From positions 6,820,001 to 6,884,000 of the forward strand of contig OZ005693.1 of NCBI GenBank assembly GCA_963930775.1: 64,000 nt of DNA, read 5' to 3'. Source of the stretch: Cliona cf. orientalis (Eukaryota > Porifera > Demospongiae > Clionaida > Clionaidae). The notes under the pieces were generated by a model that worked only from the letters and a program-made list of their open reading frames with translations, had not been told where the DNA came from and searched no databases. The position numbers were made by a program, and so were the translations under genes. Below are positions 12,701-21,100 of this stretch, piece by piece (the stretch's first letter is position 1; every line of letters starts with the position of its first letter).

Positions 12701-14297
12701 CGCTTGCGGGCGCTGCTTGTGCTCGAGCACTCAGCTCAGTGAACTGTCAATAATGGTAACAATGGTCTATAAAATTCGCTCGCTAATAGGAAGTTTTTCA
12801 TTGCTACTTGGTGTGAAACGGCCTTCTTTCAAATTTGTCAGCTAATCGTTTTCAGGAACAAGTTAATGAGGGGCATGGCTACCACGTCACATTGGATATG
12901 ATGTCTTCTAGTACGGCAATGCACACACTGGTTACCTGCAGCTGTATGACGAGAGTCCCACTGAATTGTATGTGTTACATTGAATGACGACATCCCATAG
13001 ATCTACAGACTTGATTTGCACTTGACATGCGAAGGCCGAGACTAGATCCCATCACTCACAAAATGCCTCACTGATATAATAATATTATTATAGTTTCATG
13101 AAATTCCATCATAAAGCCAATTTTTGACACGTGTATTCCCTCTAATATTTGTATTATTATCGTCATTGATATTACTGTATTTATGCTAATCGAATGCAAG
13201 CTAAATAAATTATAATTAATATAATTATAACTTTTGCATGATTTTATGGTAAACGTTGTCACACACTCTAATAAGATATATGTTATGAAAAAAATACTAA
13301 AGCGCGAATTTTCTTGTACTTTATTAGCATAAACACGGTCTCATGATATTGTTCACTTCGGTGAAATAAATAGTGTACATACTGGTATACATCAATGCAG
13401 CTCATTACAATTAATTAAGATTGTAGAAGTTCAATGACATTGTGCTACATTTCTTCAAAATAAGTTCCATTCATAGTCGTGAACAAATACTAGCCTGCAT
13501 GGTACCAGATTTACGATGTCCAGTCAGTGCCATTGGCTTTACCATGCACATGCACTCCGGGGTCTTCTAGTCCCACAACCTGAAATCAAAGGTCAATATT
13601 GTATGCTGGTACTAGGCCAACCCTTTGGGTGTATGCAGGAACGATATTATTGATTTTAGCTTCAAATGCTGCCTGGTTCTCCTGAATACACGAACTATGA
13701 TTACACACAGCACACACATACATAAAGTAACACATCACAAGATACAGGGCGGGTGACAATGAAAGTACACTGAGACTAAGTCTGATCATGGTAGTCTTGA
13801 CAGTGTTGAATGGCAAACGGGTATAATTGCCGAAACACTATACGATTCATTAGTTGCCCAGAGAGCAATAACAGTAACAAGTACATGCATGCTGCTTAGC
13901 CTTCCCGCTTCAAGCTGATCTGGCTCGAAGTTGAGCTGGATAATGGAATGTAATTACCTGCCCACATGTACATGTACATGTACATGTATGTAGTTTGCTG
14001 CTCATGATGCTTAATAGCAGCTATTAAAATTTTTGTAGTTTGTCTGGCCTTATAGCTATAATGTGATGAACACGAACATACACAGGCACTACAAATGAAG
14101 GGCTGGAGCCCTGCATATATTATATCCATATTCACTAAAATTCGCGTATGCTGGTACACATCTAGCAGGTATCCAATTTACAGTACACAATATATAACAG
14201 GTTCTTACTTCAAGTTTCCATCAGGGATCCATTTCACTGCATGAAGGCTTTCACCAGAGGCACAACTAGACTTTCTGACACTTGTGCGCAAGGACAT
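662..14297 (-). CDS. MGLL-like: Monoglyceride lipase (MGLL-like serine hydrolase), complete 7-exon gene
   Basis: Predicted cytosolic or membrane-associated alpha/beta hydrolase that cleaves monoacylglycerols (including 2-arachidonoylglycerol in animals) to a fatty acid and glycerol. Coding exons on the minus strand: 14297-14209, 10575-10469, 8588-8452, 8399-8289, 8208-8119, 5541-5326 and 754-662. They total 843 nt (280 residues plus stop). Every junction is GT-AG with matching phase. Seen in the translation: an HG oxyanion motif at 37-38 (HGVGEH), the nucleophile elbow GHSNG with Ser110, Asp227 in HGNSDQL and His257 in SQHEVLH. The 117- and 30-residue spacings between triad residues equal those of human MGLL. 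The human enzyme is about 20 residues longer, mainly at the N-terminus. Asn follows the catalytic Ser where most relatives have Met. The start is the first ATG of exon 1 and is the least certain part. Introns are swollen by transposons. I am confident of the family; substrate choice is inferred from it. Confidence 0.93.
923..1080. repeat. Dispersed repeat with terminal GGGTAAGC motifs, copy 1
   Basis: A segment of about 150 bp starts near CCCACTCCTGGGTAAGCGCC, holds a TGTAGCAGCTTT core, and ends with an inverted form of the first motif. Related copies lie at 5042-5212, 5588-5712 and 53576-53720. The layout fits a small non-autonomous element. No coding content. Confidence 0.5.
1247..1466. repeat. 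MITE with TACCGTGTAGC termini
   Basis: About 220 bp bounded by inverted ends: TACCGTGTAGCCGGAAAATT on the left and the complement (ATTTCTGGCTATACGG) on the right. The interior repeats CCACCAAATTT motifs in both orientations. Its termini resemble those of the MITE at 50809-51019. Confidence 0.65.
1482..1829 (-). mobile_element. Non-autonomous Helitron-like element, short copy
   Basis: Read on the minus strand it starts ACCCCGCAC and ends in GGGGTATGTTTTCTATAGAGCTCTA, the same ends as the Helitron at 15237 and the element at 57697. The inverted ACCCCGC motif sits at the 5' tip but internally at the 3' side, followed by a small AGAGCTCT palindrome. About 350 bp; no coding content. Confidence 0.65.
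2283..3554. mobile_element. Foldback element with ~260-bp inverted arms
   Basis: The left arm (about 2283-2535) and right arm (about 3285-3554) are long inverted copies rich in GCCCGGGCAA motifs, and both tips hold AGTGCCGGTATTGTCC-like sequence. The ~750-bp middle contains a 51-codon ORF on the plus strand (2609-2764) and a 71-codon ORF (3038-3253), neither recognised, and an interspersed element starting CAGGGGCGTACCCAGGA at about 2769. It sits inside the last intron of the lipase gene. It is more GC-rich than its surroundings, which fits a recent insertion. Confidence 0.7.
3566..3674 (-). other. Exon-like unrecognised ORF fragment
   Basis: After an atttattcag acceptor-like site the minus strand is open for about 37 codons and reads VKDFHVALQQSQSVMAKFM, with natural-looking composition. 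It lies within the last lipase intron, just outside the foldback element. I do not recognise the family. It could be a fragment of transposon protein or chance. Confidence 0.25.
3930..4786. mobile_element. MITE with TACCgtACCCTCGC termini, copy 1 (interrupted)
   Basis: Ends read TACCGTTGCGAAAAAGGGCC and GGGCCCTCCTTCACGAGGGTACGGTA. The same element occurs uninterrupted at 48710-49159 and again at 54436-55512. The interior is colinear with the 48.7-kb copy except for a 346-bp insertion at 4056-4401. Confidence 0.7.
4056..4401. mobile_element. Nested hAT-like MITE with poly-G/poly-C hairpin
   Basis: Terminal inverted repeats CATAGGCGTAGGAA and TTCCTACGCCTATG, flanked by a CAATG direct repeat at 4051-4055 and 4402-4406, inside the MITE at 3930-4786. 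Close to the left end is a run of more than 20 G, a short spacer and a run of about 15 C that could fold back on itself. Confidence 0.7.
5042..5212. repeat. GGGTAAGC dispersed repeat, copy 2
   Basis: Relative of the segment at 923-1080, with the CCCATGGGCGCTTA and GGTGCTTACCCGGGAT motifs in inverted arrangement. It lies about 110 bp past the donor site of lipase exon 6. Confidence 0.5.
5326..5541 (-). CDS. MGLL-like: Lipase exon 6, catalytic Asp
   Basis: 72 codons, phase 0 at both sides; acceptor ttgtgcag, donor gtatgtag. It holds DDPLIYHG and LPMLIFHGNSDQLVP, where Asp227 belongs to the triad. The segment aligns without gaps to the same part of human MGLL. Confidence 0.93.
5588..5712. repeat. 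GGGTAAGC dispersed repeat, copy 3
   Basis: A diverged relative of the 5042-5212 repeat in the same orientation, just upstream of lipase exon 6 on the gene strand. The two copies bracket the exon. Confidence 0.45.
5825..7500. mobile_element. Foldback element with ACTATAGGGGACAAACAGTG repeats
   Basis: The arms at about 5825-5978 and 7330-7500 are inverted copies. Each is made of several copies of CTATAGGGGACAAACAGTGT in alternating orientation. The middle carries a broken Ulp1-like peptidase. A further hairpin copy of the motif lies at 7225-7275. It sits in lipase intron 5, between exons 6 and 5. Confidence 0.7.
6777..7080 (+). pseudogene. Ulp1-like (C48) cysteine peptidase fragment inside the foldback
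   Basis: The reading frame runs KQQLRVIYGHLM and then VQQLQGTMDCGLC, the family's active-site block (VQQQ-x-G-x-x-DCGLF) with the catalytic Cys. Directly after it the frame shifts by one base, and the new frame continues ITYAVSLATGRDQ, which is the helix expected after that Cys, before meeting stops. Upstream catalytic His and Asp are not identifiable. Ulp1-type peptidases are carried by several eukaryotic DNA transposons, so this is most likely transposon cargo and is dead. Confidence 0.6.
7915..8099 (+). repeat. Palindrome-ended dispersed repeat, copy A
   Basis: Starts near AAGCGTTTTCGGCGAAATCC, runs through an (ACAC)-rich CAGACACAC stretch and ends in AACCCTCCGGCGCATGCACCGAGGGTTAAT. Relatives occur at 8655-8762, 10005-10190, 24605-24700, 33957-34010, 36330-36435 and 40905-41092. 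The hairpin end stops 13 bp from the donor site of lipase exon 5. Confidence 0.65.
8119..8208 (-). CDS. MGLL-like: Lipase exon 5
   Basis: 30 codons in phase 0, from acceptor ctatttag to donor gtatgac. It codes for part of the cap region (VHAVGGLLPQLG then SVISSLKEE). An alternative acceptor four bases further in would break the frame, which decides the boundary. Confidence 0.85.
8289..8399 (-). CDS. MGLL-like: Lipase exon 4
   Basis: 37 codons in phase 0; acceptor gttgtag, donor gtaagt. It begins with the GG that completes the GHSNGG nucleophile elbow and continues LIALHVATL and LILSSPS, as in MGLL. Confidence 0.92.
8452..8588 (-). CDS. MGLL-like: Lipase exon 3, nucleophile Ser
   Basis: Two bases plus 45 codons; acceptor ctgcag, donor gtaagtatg. 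It encodes GHGKSEGDR and ends in FLMGHSN. Ser110 is the nucleophile, and the intron falls right after the following Asn. Confidence 0.93.
8655..8762 (-). repeat. Palindrome-ended dispersed repeat, copy B
   Basis: An inverted relative of the 7915-8099 repeat. The AACCCTCGGCGCATGC end faces lipase exon 3 and lies about 66 bp from its acceptor. Confidence 0.55.
9518..9660. repeat. Dispersed repeat shared with 62990-63145 (inverted)
   Basis: A stretch with GTGGTTCCCCAGACGG, CAATGGCTTCTAGTC and CACCAAATTGGTGAAAGT has an inverted relative near the right end of the window. The preceding 150 bp holds two copies of CACTTGTATTGGAATCTGTG. No coding potential seen. Confidence 0.5.
10005..10190 (+). repeat. 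Palindrome-ended dispersed repeat, copy C
   Basis: Shares AAAGCATTTTCAACAAAATCC, AAGTATGTAGCAGCTAGC and the CAGACACACAC stretch with the copy at 7915-8099, but is cut off after ACTACCGTAAC, so the hairpin end is missing. The open frame across it (9886-10128) is a by-product. Confidence 0.55.
10469..10575 (-). CDS. MGLL-like: Lipase exon 2, oxyanion motif
   Basis: 107 nt: one base, 35 codons, one base. Acceptor cactcag, donor gtaagac. It encodes LLFVAHGVGEHMGRY and GILVFGHDQ, the first strand and oxyanion-hole region of the hydrolase fold. Confidence 0.92.
10607..10985 (-). mobile_element. Helitron-like non-autonomous element, 3' part
   Basis: On the minus strand it ends GCGCGGGGTATGTGCTCTAC then AGAGCTCTAG, and its body matches the element at 52902-53563 (TGTTGGCTAACATAGCCACG, GTGCCTACTCAATGCATAATG). 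The 5' end is missing. It stops about 30 bp before the acceptor of lipase exon 2. Confidence 0.65.
11184..11202 (+). repeat. Poly-C tract
   Basis: An unbroken run of 17-18 C in lipase intron 1, one of several long homopolymeric G/C runs in the window. Confidence 0.9.
11459..11531. repeat. Near-perfect palindrome, about 36-bp arms
   Basis: CTATGTTGAAAAACATTTTT runs to a centre at ACAAATCATTTGT and returns as its complement. There is almost no loop. It would form a cruciform or a strong RNA hairpin, and fits a tiny foldback element. Confidence 0.75.
11540..13430. other. Intronic stretch without recognised genes
   Basis: Within lipase intron 1. It holds an AT-rich stretch of repeated CCTACTAAA-like words (11640-11790), a degenerate MITE-like segment with TTAGCGAAATT motifs (11880-12060), and otherwise nothing I can name. 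Confidence 0.5.
13510..13690 (-). other. Possible terminal exons of an unrecognised gene
   Basis: On the minus strand a cctgaatac/ag-type acceptor precedes an open segment reading ENQAAFEAKINNIVPAYTQR. A second acceptor (tttgatttcag) then precedes VVGLEDPGVHVHGKANGTDW and a stop at about 13515. Composition looks protein-like, but I do not recognise it and no upstream exons are evident. It lies within lipase intron 1 on the same strand, so it may be a fragment or pseudogene. Confidence 0.25.
13964..13989. repeat. (TACATG)n microsatellite
   Basis: Four to five uninterrupted copies of the self-complementary unit ACATGT. TACATGTA words are common elsewhere in the window. Confidence 0.85.
14209..14297 (-). 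CDS. MGLL-like: Lipase exon 1 (start)
   Basis: 29 codons plus two bases, ending at donor gtaagaac. It ends KWIPDGNL plus AA, which with the first G of exon 2 gives Lys30, matching the W-x-P-x-x-x-x-K context before the first strand in MGLL. The ATG at 14297-14295 is the only one in frame in the exon; a TATA-like ACTATATG lies about 20 bp upstream. Confidence 0.8.
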
Positions 14298-14686
14298 AGT
14301 CTTCCCAAAACATATAGTACGCGCGCAAATTTTTAAAACTATCGCGCACGTACGGGATTCTAAATAACGCACACACGAACTGTAGTGTCGTCCCCAGACC
14401 TCATGATCACCATTTTGCGAGTATCAATTAATTCGCAATTAACGTAGTTATTAAACCGGCCTATCGAAGACAATAAGCGTCACTGCATCAAATCAGCTGA
14501 TCGCGCCCCCCCCCCCGACCACACAGTATGCGCAGTTCACTGATGAGCCTATTATGATAAAAGGGAGATCCTTTGAGGTTGGTGGAGGCATGGGCTAGCT
14601 CCTTTTACCATGGATTATGAATATATAATCTATGCTTTTACTATTTGCTGACTGTGGCTATGACTTTTTTGTACAGGCTTTGGCTG

Positions 14687-14747
14687 AGTGGTACAAAATT
14701 CTGAGTGAACTAGATCTACCCTTGGATGAATTTCCAAACCTGCGATG
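14687..14747 (+). other. Possible orphan terminal exon
   Basis: A tttttttgtacag acceptor precedes ALAEWYKILSELDLPLDEFP and a TGA stop. It resembles a last exon, but I see no matching upstream exon on the plus strand, which is promoter-proximal sequence of the lipase gene. Could be chance. Confidence 0.2.
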
Positions 14748-15171
14748 AACCTTGACCCAGACCATATTGGGTATGGTGGTGAGTCTCTTAATAATATACA
14801 TCTATTGATATGCATCTTTAATGCTATCATCCTCTGGGCATATTCCCCAACTCTCTCTGTGAAGGGCCTGTCATGCTACCAATGGTCCACCCGGACCATC
14901 CATAATATCAGGAATAAACGGCCATTGGTGCCAGAATAACCTGTCCCCCCAGACCATCTGTGCCTGCCACAAGCAGTCCCCCCGGACACTGATGGTCCCA
15001 CCTCTCAACATCTGACAGTGCATGGATAATGCAGTGACATCTATGCCCGCCACAAGCAGACCTTGGATATTGATGCTCTCAACATCAGTGCATGGATAAT
15101 GCAGCAGCGTCTGTGCTAGCCTCATCCCCGGACCTTCTGGGGACGAGGCTACATCCCAGACACTAGTGATG

Positions 15172-15236
15172 GCTGTGATCATTGCGTGGTTCCATGGTCA
15201 CCTTTCATGTGTGGATATACACCACATGGTATTGTT
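15172..15236 (+). repeat. Direct repeat giving the Helitron's empty site
   Basis: GTGATCATTGCGTGGTTCCA through CACCACATGGTATTGTT recurs at 22784-22842. At 22.8 kb the sequence continues CAAACTATA, whereas here it is joined directly to ACCCCGCG, the Helitron 5' end. It therefore serves as an empty-site reference. Confidence 0.7.
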
Positions 15237-15582
15237 ACCCCGCGTGCGCGCATGCGCAGCAAGGGGTAAAGCAAATTGAATCGGTTTGTCTGTCGTCTGT
15301 TGTCTGTCAGCATCAAAATTGGTAAATCTCGACATTTACGAGAATTTATGGTCAATTCGTGGGATAAAAGGTCGGACAGCGATAAAACATCTGTCCCTTT
15401 TTTAACCCAGGCAATCGCCAGGGAAGGTACAAATCATGTGAATAAGTCCGACACGCCTATTTGATACGCCTACTTAGCTAAGGAGTCTACTGCGCATGCT
15501 TGAACTTCTGTACATGTACTGATGATCTGACTAGTGCTGTGCATGCTTGATTCTATCGAAAGCACAAATCAGATTTGTGATC

Positions 15583-16705
15583 ATGTATCTCAGGAGGGAA
15601 CGAAAGAGATCACTTAAAGTTTGTGAGCAGCAAGAGGCTGAATTTGAGAGAGCAGAGGCCTCTAAGAAGAGGTAATGCCAAAATAAAGCATTCTGTGGTA
15701 AAAACTTTTATCATAGGCGATGCCAAAAGACTGCCGAGGCAGGGAGCCAAGCAACAGGCTGAGACTGAAGAGGAGAGGGAAGGCAGAATGCTTCAGGATG
15801 CTCAAGCCAAGGCAGCCAAGTGACAGTCGGCCTCAATAAAGTAAAAGGAAGCCGAGGCCAAGAGAGCCAAGCAATAGGCCGAGACTGTGAATGAAAAATC
15901 TGAAAGAAGAATAGAAGATGCACAGTGAAGGAAAAGATGAGCATCAAATCAGTGTGTGTGCATGCATTTATACCATTAGGTTTATATTATTGTGATGATT
16001 TTGTACTCAGAAAATGGACTTCTCTGAATGTCAATGATCTGATGAAAGCATCTCATACTTTTGTTTGAGCTACGAAGGAAGGCCCAGACTATGTGTGCAT
16101 ATCTTGCAATCGATTGATGTACCTACGACAGTACAAGAATTTCAGCTGTCCAAATATCATAAAGCACCCAGTGTCAGTATCTGTCAGTCTGCAGGATAAG
16201 CAGTGGATTTACAAAACATGTCACAATGCATGCTTTGAAACGGTAAGTGTTACCTGCTCAGGCCAAAGCTAACAATTTGGACCTGGATAGCATTCCAGTT
16301 GAATTATCTGATCTAAATGCACTAGAGGTACGTCTTATTTCGCTGCAGATTCCCTTCATGAAGATGGTAGCACTTGCTTGCGGCAAACGACGTGTCATTC
16401 ATGACCAGCTGTGAACGTACCTACTGATCTGACGCTGTGTGTACTCTTCTACCAAGGTTTCCATCTCAAACCCAATGAAGCTCAAGAGGAAGCTGTATTA
16501 CAAGGACACTATATGTACCAGTATGTTTGACTAGCAAAGGTACTTGCAGCTCTACAGTGGTTAAAATTGAACCACCCACCGTACAAGGATGTAGATATCA
16601 ACAGTGACTGGGTCAACAATGCTGCAGAAGATGACGCTGAGCTCTGGGAGGCACTGTCAGCAGAGCACTGTCCACCACCACCATCATCACCCATCACACT
16701 ATCAT
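15583..16705 (+). pseudogene. Helitron Rep/helicase protein, N-terminal part
   Basis: Begins MYLRRERKRS and a charged stretch rich in AKQQAETEEER repeats, with in-frame stops. From about 16085 it reads GPDYVCISCNRLM and CPNIIKHPV, the Cys-rich block seen near the start of Helitron proteins. From 16270 it reads LDSIPVELSDLNALE, then, after a shift, VNVPTDLTL, KRKLYYK and YMYQYV, then KVLAALQWLKLNHPPYKDV. These follow the order of the DUF6570 region. At least four frame changes are needed, so it is a pseudogene. It ends at a possible intron donor gtgagc near 16720. Confidence 0.75.
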
Positions 16706-16865
16706 AATCTATGAATGGTGAGCACCTGTATAATATTATGAATGTACAATTTGCTTGCTATTAGCTGGTAACCAATATCATGTAGGATGGAGAGGTCCCA
16801 CATGCTAACAGTGTTTCTTTTGTACAAAATTAGTACGATAATGTTTAGCTATGTTGTTTATACAG

Positions 16866-17734
16866 ATGAAGTCACTTTGAATTCTCTTCCCCAAGAGAGA
16901 GGCTTTATGGTTAGAGATGTACCAAGAGATGGTGACTGTCCCTTTTCAGCAGTGGCAGCGCAACTGAACAGCCTTGGAATCAAGCCTGGTGGGACAAGTC
17001 TAAGAGAGCAGCTTGTGGAATACCTGGAGGCACATCCATATACACATGATTGCTCCTCGCACTTCAGAAGTTATGTATCAGCCCCTGTAGTCAGTGATGA
17101 CCCCAGCAATGCAGATACTGAAGCTCCAAGTGAACAAGACAACATCATTAGCTGCGTTGATGATCTTCAACAGCATCAACAACTGAGATGGCTACAGTAC
17201 CTCGAGAGATTAAATGCAGGTGCTTGGGGAGATCACATAGCAGTTCAAGGACTGGCTGACATGCTTCATGTCAACATCCACACCATCTCAACCATTAATC
17301 CTGACATGGAACTAATTAGAACATCTCGCAATGCTCCTGCTGGAGTCATCCATCTTGGCTTGATGGGTCAGTTTCATGATCAGGGTCTTGAAAGAATTCA
17401 TCCTGCCAGTAACCAGTTGTCACCAAATGATCAGTCTGAATCCTCACAGAAAAATATGACAAGGAATTTATTGAAGATGAAGCATTTAAACATCAAGCTC
17501 AACTCAAAGGACTGCCATGTTAGCTTCCTGCAGAGGGAAGACACACTTGATGCTACAACAGACAATGTGTTTAGTGTTGCTCCTGGTGAAGGTCAAAAGC
17601 TTATTGGTATCCTCAGTGACAAGCACTTCGAGGAGATGCACAATCCTACAAAGTATTCAACTGGAAGATATGGACTTGTTACAGAGAGAAAAACCAGGCA
17701 TACAGTGCACAAGTACTTCAACCAGCGGTGCTGA
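16866..17734 (+). pseudogene. Helitron protein, OTU protease domain and Helitron-like N domain
   Basis: An open segment after acceptor tttatacag. It holds GFMVRDVPRDGDCPFSAVAA (OTU motif with the catalytic Asp and Cys), GAWGDHIAVQGLADML, and GQFHDQGL, where the catalytic His is expected. The OTU domain is intact in this stretch. The segment then continues NVFSVAPGEGQKLIGIL and GLVTERKTRHTVHKYFNQR, the start of the Helitron core, until a frameshift at about 17730. OTU domains act as deubiquitinase-like proteases; their role in Helitrons is not known. Confidence 0.85.
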
Positions 17735-18830
17735 TGGAAGCTTCACAAGGGACATCAAGTAGCACAATATGCTGTTGAAAGCAAACAAGTTGCTGACAAT
17801 GCCAGCATTGAAATGAGGCAAACTGAGGTAGATTGTACAGAGGACAGGTACTCACTGCAGGAGCGATCACAGGTCATATCAGAAATGATTCAGAAGGATT
17901 ATGCCTATCACTTCTTAAAGAATGTAAGAGGTTCTCCAGTGTACTTCCAAAGAGTTATGTATGATGTGCTTGGGATGATCAGGCAGCTGGGAATTCCAAC
18001 ATGATTTTTTACTCTCTCAGCAGCTGATATGCAGTGGCCAGACGTTATCCAGACAATAGCCAGACAGTATGGCATCATACTGACTGATGATGATGTCAAG
18101 ACAATGTCTTTTGAAGAAAAGAGCAAGTGGTTGATACAGAATCCAATATCGTCTCAACACTTTCTTTCAGGTCTTCCTGAAAAATGCAGCTCACCCCCTT
18201 GGTGAGGTGGTTGACTATGCCATCAGAATCGAGTTCCAAGCAAGAGGATCTCCTCATGCTCACACTATCCTCTGGATCAAGGATGCACCCAAGTTGAATG
18301 TCAACACTGATGAAGATGTGTGCGCCTTCATTGACCAGTACGTCAAATGTGATGATGAAGAGCCAGCTCTATTGGTATCCAAAGTTCAAAAGCACCAGCA
18401 TTCAGCCACATACAGGAGACATGGTAATTCCACTATCCTCGTCCACCAAGCCCAGAGACAGTGAGTCCACTGCTGCCACATATCCAGAAGAACAAGCTGA
18501 GCAGGCAGTGAAAGCCCTAGCTACTGTGCAGAAAATTCTAGATGATTAGGATACTCCTAAAGACATCGGCATGGATGAACTCCTTCTGAAAGCAAATGTA
18601 TCACCTGATATGTACTTGTTTGGACTGAAAATATGCTCAACAGGAAACATTGTTGTCAGGAAAAGGAAACCATCAGAGTCTTGGATGTTAACACCTACAA
18701 TCCTGACGTCCTCAGAGAATGGAAAGCCAACGTGGATCTGCAGTACATCCTAGATCCGTATGCATGTGTCATGTATATTGCTGCATACATATTATGTTCA
18801 AGAGTGAGCGGTCAATGGGGGAACTACTGA
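17735..18830 (+). pseudogene. Helitron protein, HUH Rep nuclease region
   Basis: Reads AQYAVESKQVADNAS, YHFLKNVRGSPVYFQRV, FFTLSAADMQWPDVI, then EFQARGSPHAHTILWI, which carries the HUH-type metal-binding pair (HAH). AFIDQYVKC follows with the candidate catalytic Tyr, and later VQKHQHSATYRRHG, YNPDVLREWKANVDLQYI and YACVMYIAAYIL. All are landmarks of the Helitron Rep. Stops at 18002 and 18547 and several shifts break it. Confidence 0.85.
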
Positions 18831-18839
18831 AGACAGAAT

Positions 18840-19757
18840 ATCCCTATTAAACGCATCAACCAGATTCAAGACATGGATGAAGATTCAGAAGACATCTATC
18901 AGACCAGCTTGGTAGATAGGTATGCTGCAAGACCGGATCAGCTCAATGGTATGTGCCTTGCAGAGTTTGCTGCCAACTACACAACCCGTAGTGGACAAGA
19001 ACTCACAGAAGAAGTGACCACTGATGCATTGCCAACAGCTGAAGATGGAAACAGTGATTGTTGTAGATGTGACAGCATAAAGTTCCAGGGTGACCTTGGA
19101 CGCATGTACAAGTGCAGGAGGGAAGCCATCATTCGCTTCCATCGATTCAACCAGGAAAAAGAACCGAGCAAAGTGTCCAGATCCAAAAATTAATAGTTCC
19201 ATGGAGGGATGAAAGCTCAGACCTTCTAGGTGGATACATGGACTTCTGCAGCCAATATGAAGATAAATTGATGACATCTTAGACAATGAGAAGTATACTC
19301 ACAATGCTACTGAGATAGATGAAGCCATTGATGATCTGTCTGAGTGTGGACCACCCCAGCATGCATGGAACCAGGTAGCTCCAGGTGCAGCTGAACAACC
19401 AGCACAAGCTCAAGCAAGAGCTGAAGAAATGGTCTAGACGCATTGAATAGGAAGATTTGGATGCCAATGCAGCACTTTTCCAACATCAGTCAGCTACGTT
19501 GCTACAGAGATTTGGCTTAGAGTCCAACAGGGAGCTGATTCCACCAGACAAGTACCGTGAGCTGATGAGAGGAATCAACACCTAACAGACAAGTTATGCA
19601 TTTCCACAGGAAGCGGTGTAAGGACACAGTTATGAAAAAAGAAGCCATCAAACCATATTATAGTCTTTCTCAGTGGTCCTGGTGGAGTAGGAAAGAGCTA
19701 TATATGTCATCTCTCTTGTACACAGAGACACTGTGAAGCTATTGCGCCTCTGGATGA
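18840..19757 (+). pseudogene. Helitron protein, linker and start of helicase
   Basis: INQIQDMDEDSEDIYQTSLV joins the Rep region after an internal deletion near 18830 (the usual block between KSERSMGELLK-like sequence and the linker is missing). Then MYKCRREAIIRFHRFNQEKE, LLGGYMDF, ATEIDEAIDDLSECGPPQHA and ALFQHQSATLLQRFG. The helicase starts with LSGPGGVGKSY (Walker A) at about 19672 and HRDTVKLLRL. The rest of the Pif1-like helicase is absent. Confidence 0.8.
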
Positions 19758-20013
19758 CCTTTAGGGTTAATCCTCATTTCACCTACCTTGGGTACTTCAA
19801 AGAAGGCCTCTGATCATGATGTATCTACTGCTGCTTCAGCGGCCACCCACAGAGGTAGTTCTAAGATGGTCAGTGAGGACACCCTTATGGTCACCTAACT
19901 TCACGAGACAGCCTTTAGGGTTAATCCTCATTCCACCTATATATCTTACCTACCTTGGGTACTTCAAAGAAGGCCTCTGATGTATCTACCTACTGCGTGC
20001 TTCAAAGGCCACC
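19757..20013 (+). repeat. Imperfect direct repeat at the Helitron break
   Basis: CCTTTAGGGTTAATCCTCAT, CTACCTTGGGTACTTCAAAG and AAGGCCTCTGAT occur twice (from 19757 and from 19912), about 155 bp apart. It begins exactly where Helitron coding similarity stops. Confidence 0.7.
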
Positions 20014-20451
20014 CTAAAGAATACACCAGCACAACAATAAAAATTCTACCAACAGTGAAAAATCCACCTCACTGTAATATGTCTGTAACGACCCTTTACC
20101 TTACTAGTGATTGTAATGTGACATCATATCCTGTATGCATACATAGCGCATATAAAACCACTGTACTCTAGCTAGGTAGTCAGTCTTGTAGTCAGCTACA
20201 TAAAAGAATAGTAGTAAAAATGATTTCATACCGTTATTGGTACATTTAAGACATGTAACCGCTTAGGACCCAATAGTTAGAGTGGACTTCAGGTAAGCAG
20301 CAAGACTATTTAATGAACAAACTTCAACAGGGACATACAAGACACAAAGCAACAGAAAGTAAGACTATACAATGCAAGACTAACAACACAACTGATAACG
20401 ATAATAATGAAGATCAAGAGTTTCTATGATGGCACAAATAGACTATATAAG

Positions 20452-20945
20452 TATACCTGTGTATACAGAATAAGATGTCTACATTGTGTATAATCATGGT
20501 GTTTTGTCTGAGGAACATTTCGATCAAGTTCTTAGCCGTGATATAATGTGATAGGTGTCTATAACTTATGCCCTTGATAACTATAGCAAGCAGAACATTA
20601 TCTTTAAACACTAATCTTTCATTTTGTACCTGTAGCATTATCCATGTCACAGTACAAGTATTAATTTTATTAATAGTTTGACATTGTTATGAGCTTTTAT
20701 CTCTATAACATCTTTTTTCTAGTTTGGTAAAACTTACTTTTCACGTTTTTCCTCTTCTATATATCTACTCCCTTTATCTGATTTCAGCTCTTTTTCTTTT
20801 TTCTCCTCTAGGTTTTCTATCTGCATGCTTCTTTCTTTATGCCCTCTTCAAATCTGCCAAATTTCTGTTCTAATGGTTCAACTCTCCGTGTAAGTTCTTT
20901 CTTTGTAGCAAATTTAGAACCTTTTAACCACTCCATGTTTGTATG
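20452..20945 (-). pseudogene. Coiled-coil gene fragment, unrecognised
   Basis: On the minus strand an ATG at about 20933 opens MEWLKGSKFATKKELTRRVE and a Glu/Lys-rich stretch. A one-base shift near 20825 is needed to continue SMQIENLEEKKEKELKSD and YIEEEKREK to a good donor (gtaagt). A ctacag acceptor at about 20640 allows VQNERLVFKDNVLLAIVIKG in phase. The heptad-like charge pattern suggests a coiled coil. The shift suggests a pseudogene or an assembly error. Family unknown. Confidence 0.35.
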
Positions 20946-21100
20946 TATTTTTTTTCATACTATTATAGAATACTCAGTGACCCATTTTTGTATGCTACTC
21001 AAATAATACATAGCTATGAGAATGTTATAATATAATCATGATTCAGAAGATGTATGCATTCAGCGATCTTATACATATTATAATAATCACGTTCATACAG

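Larger units (their letters stand above)
15237..19775 (+). mobile_element. Decayed autonomous Helitron (OTU/Helentron-like type), 3' end lost
   Basis: The 5' tip is ACCCCGCGTGCGCGCATGCG, inserted after a T. The next 430 bp, including the first ~30 codons of the ORF, match the short element at 57697-58166. The coding region contains, in order, a Cys-rich N-terminal domain and DUF6570-like block, an OTU cysteine protease domain, a HUH Rep nuclease and the Walker A motif of a Pif1-type helicase. It then stops abruptly at about 19757 in an unrelated tandem repeat. Many stops and frameshifts show that it is dead. Elements with an asymmetric inverted repeat and an OTU domain are typical of the Helitron2/Helentron branch; that assignment is inference. 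Confidence 0.85.
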
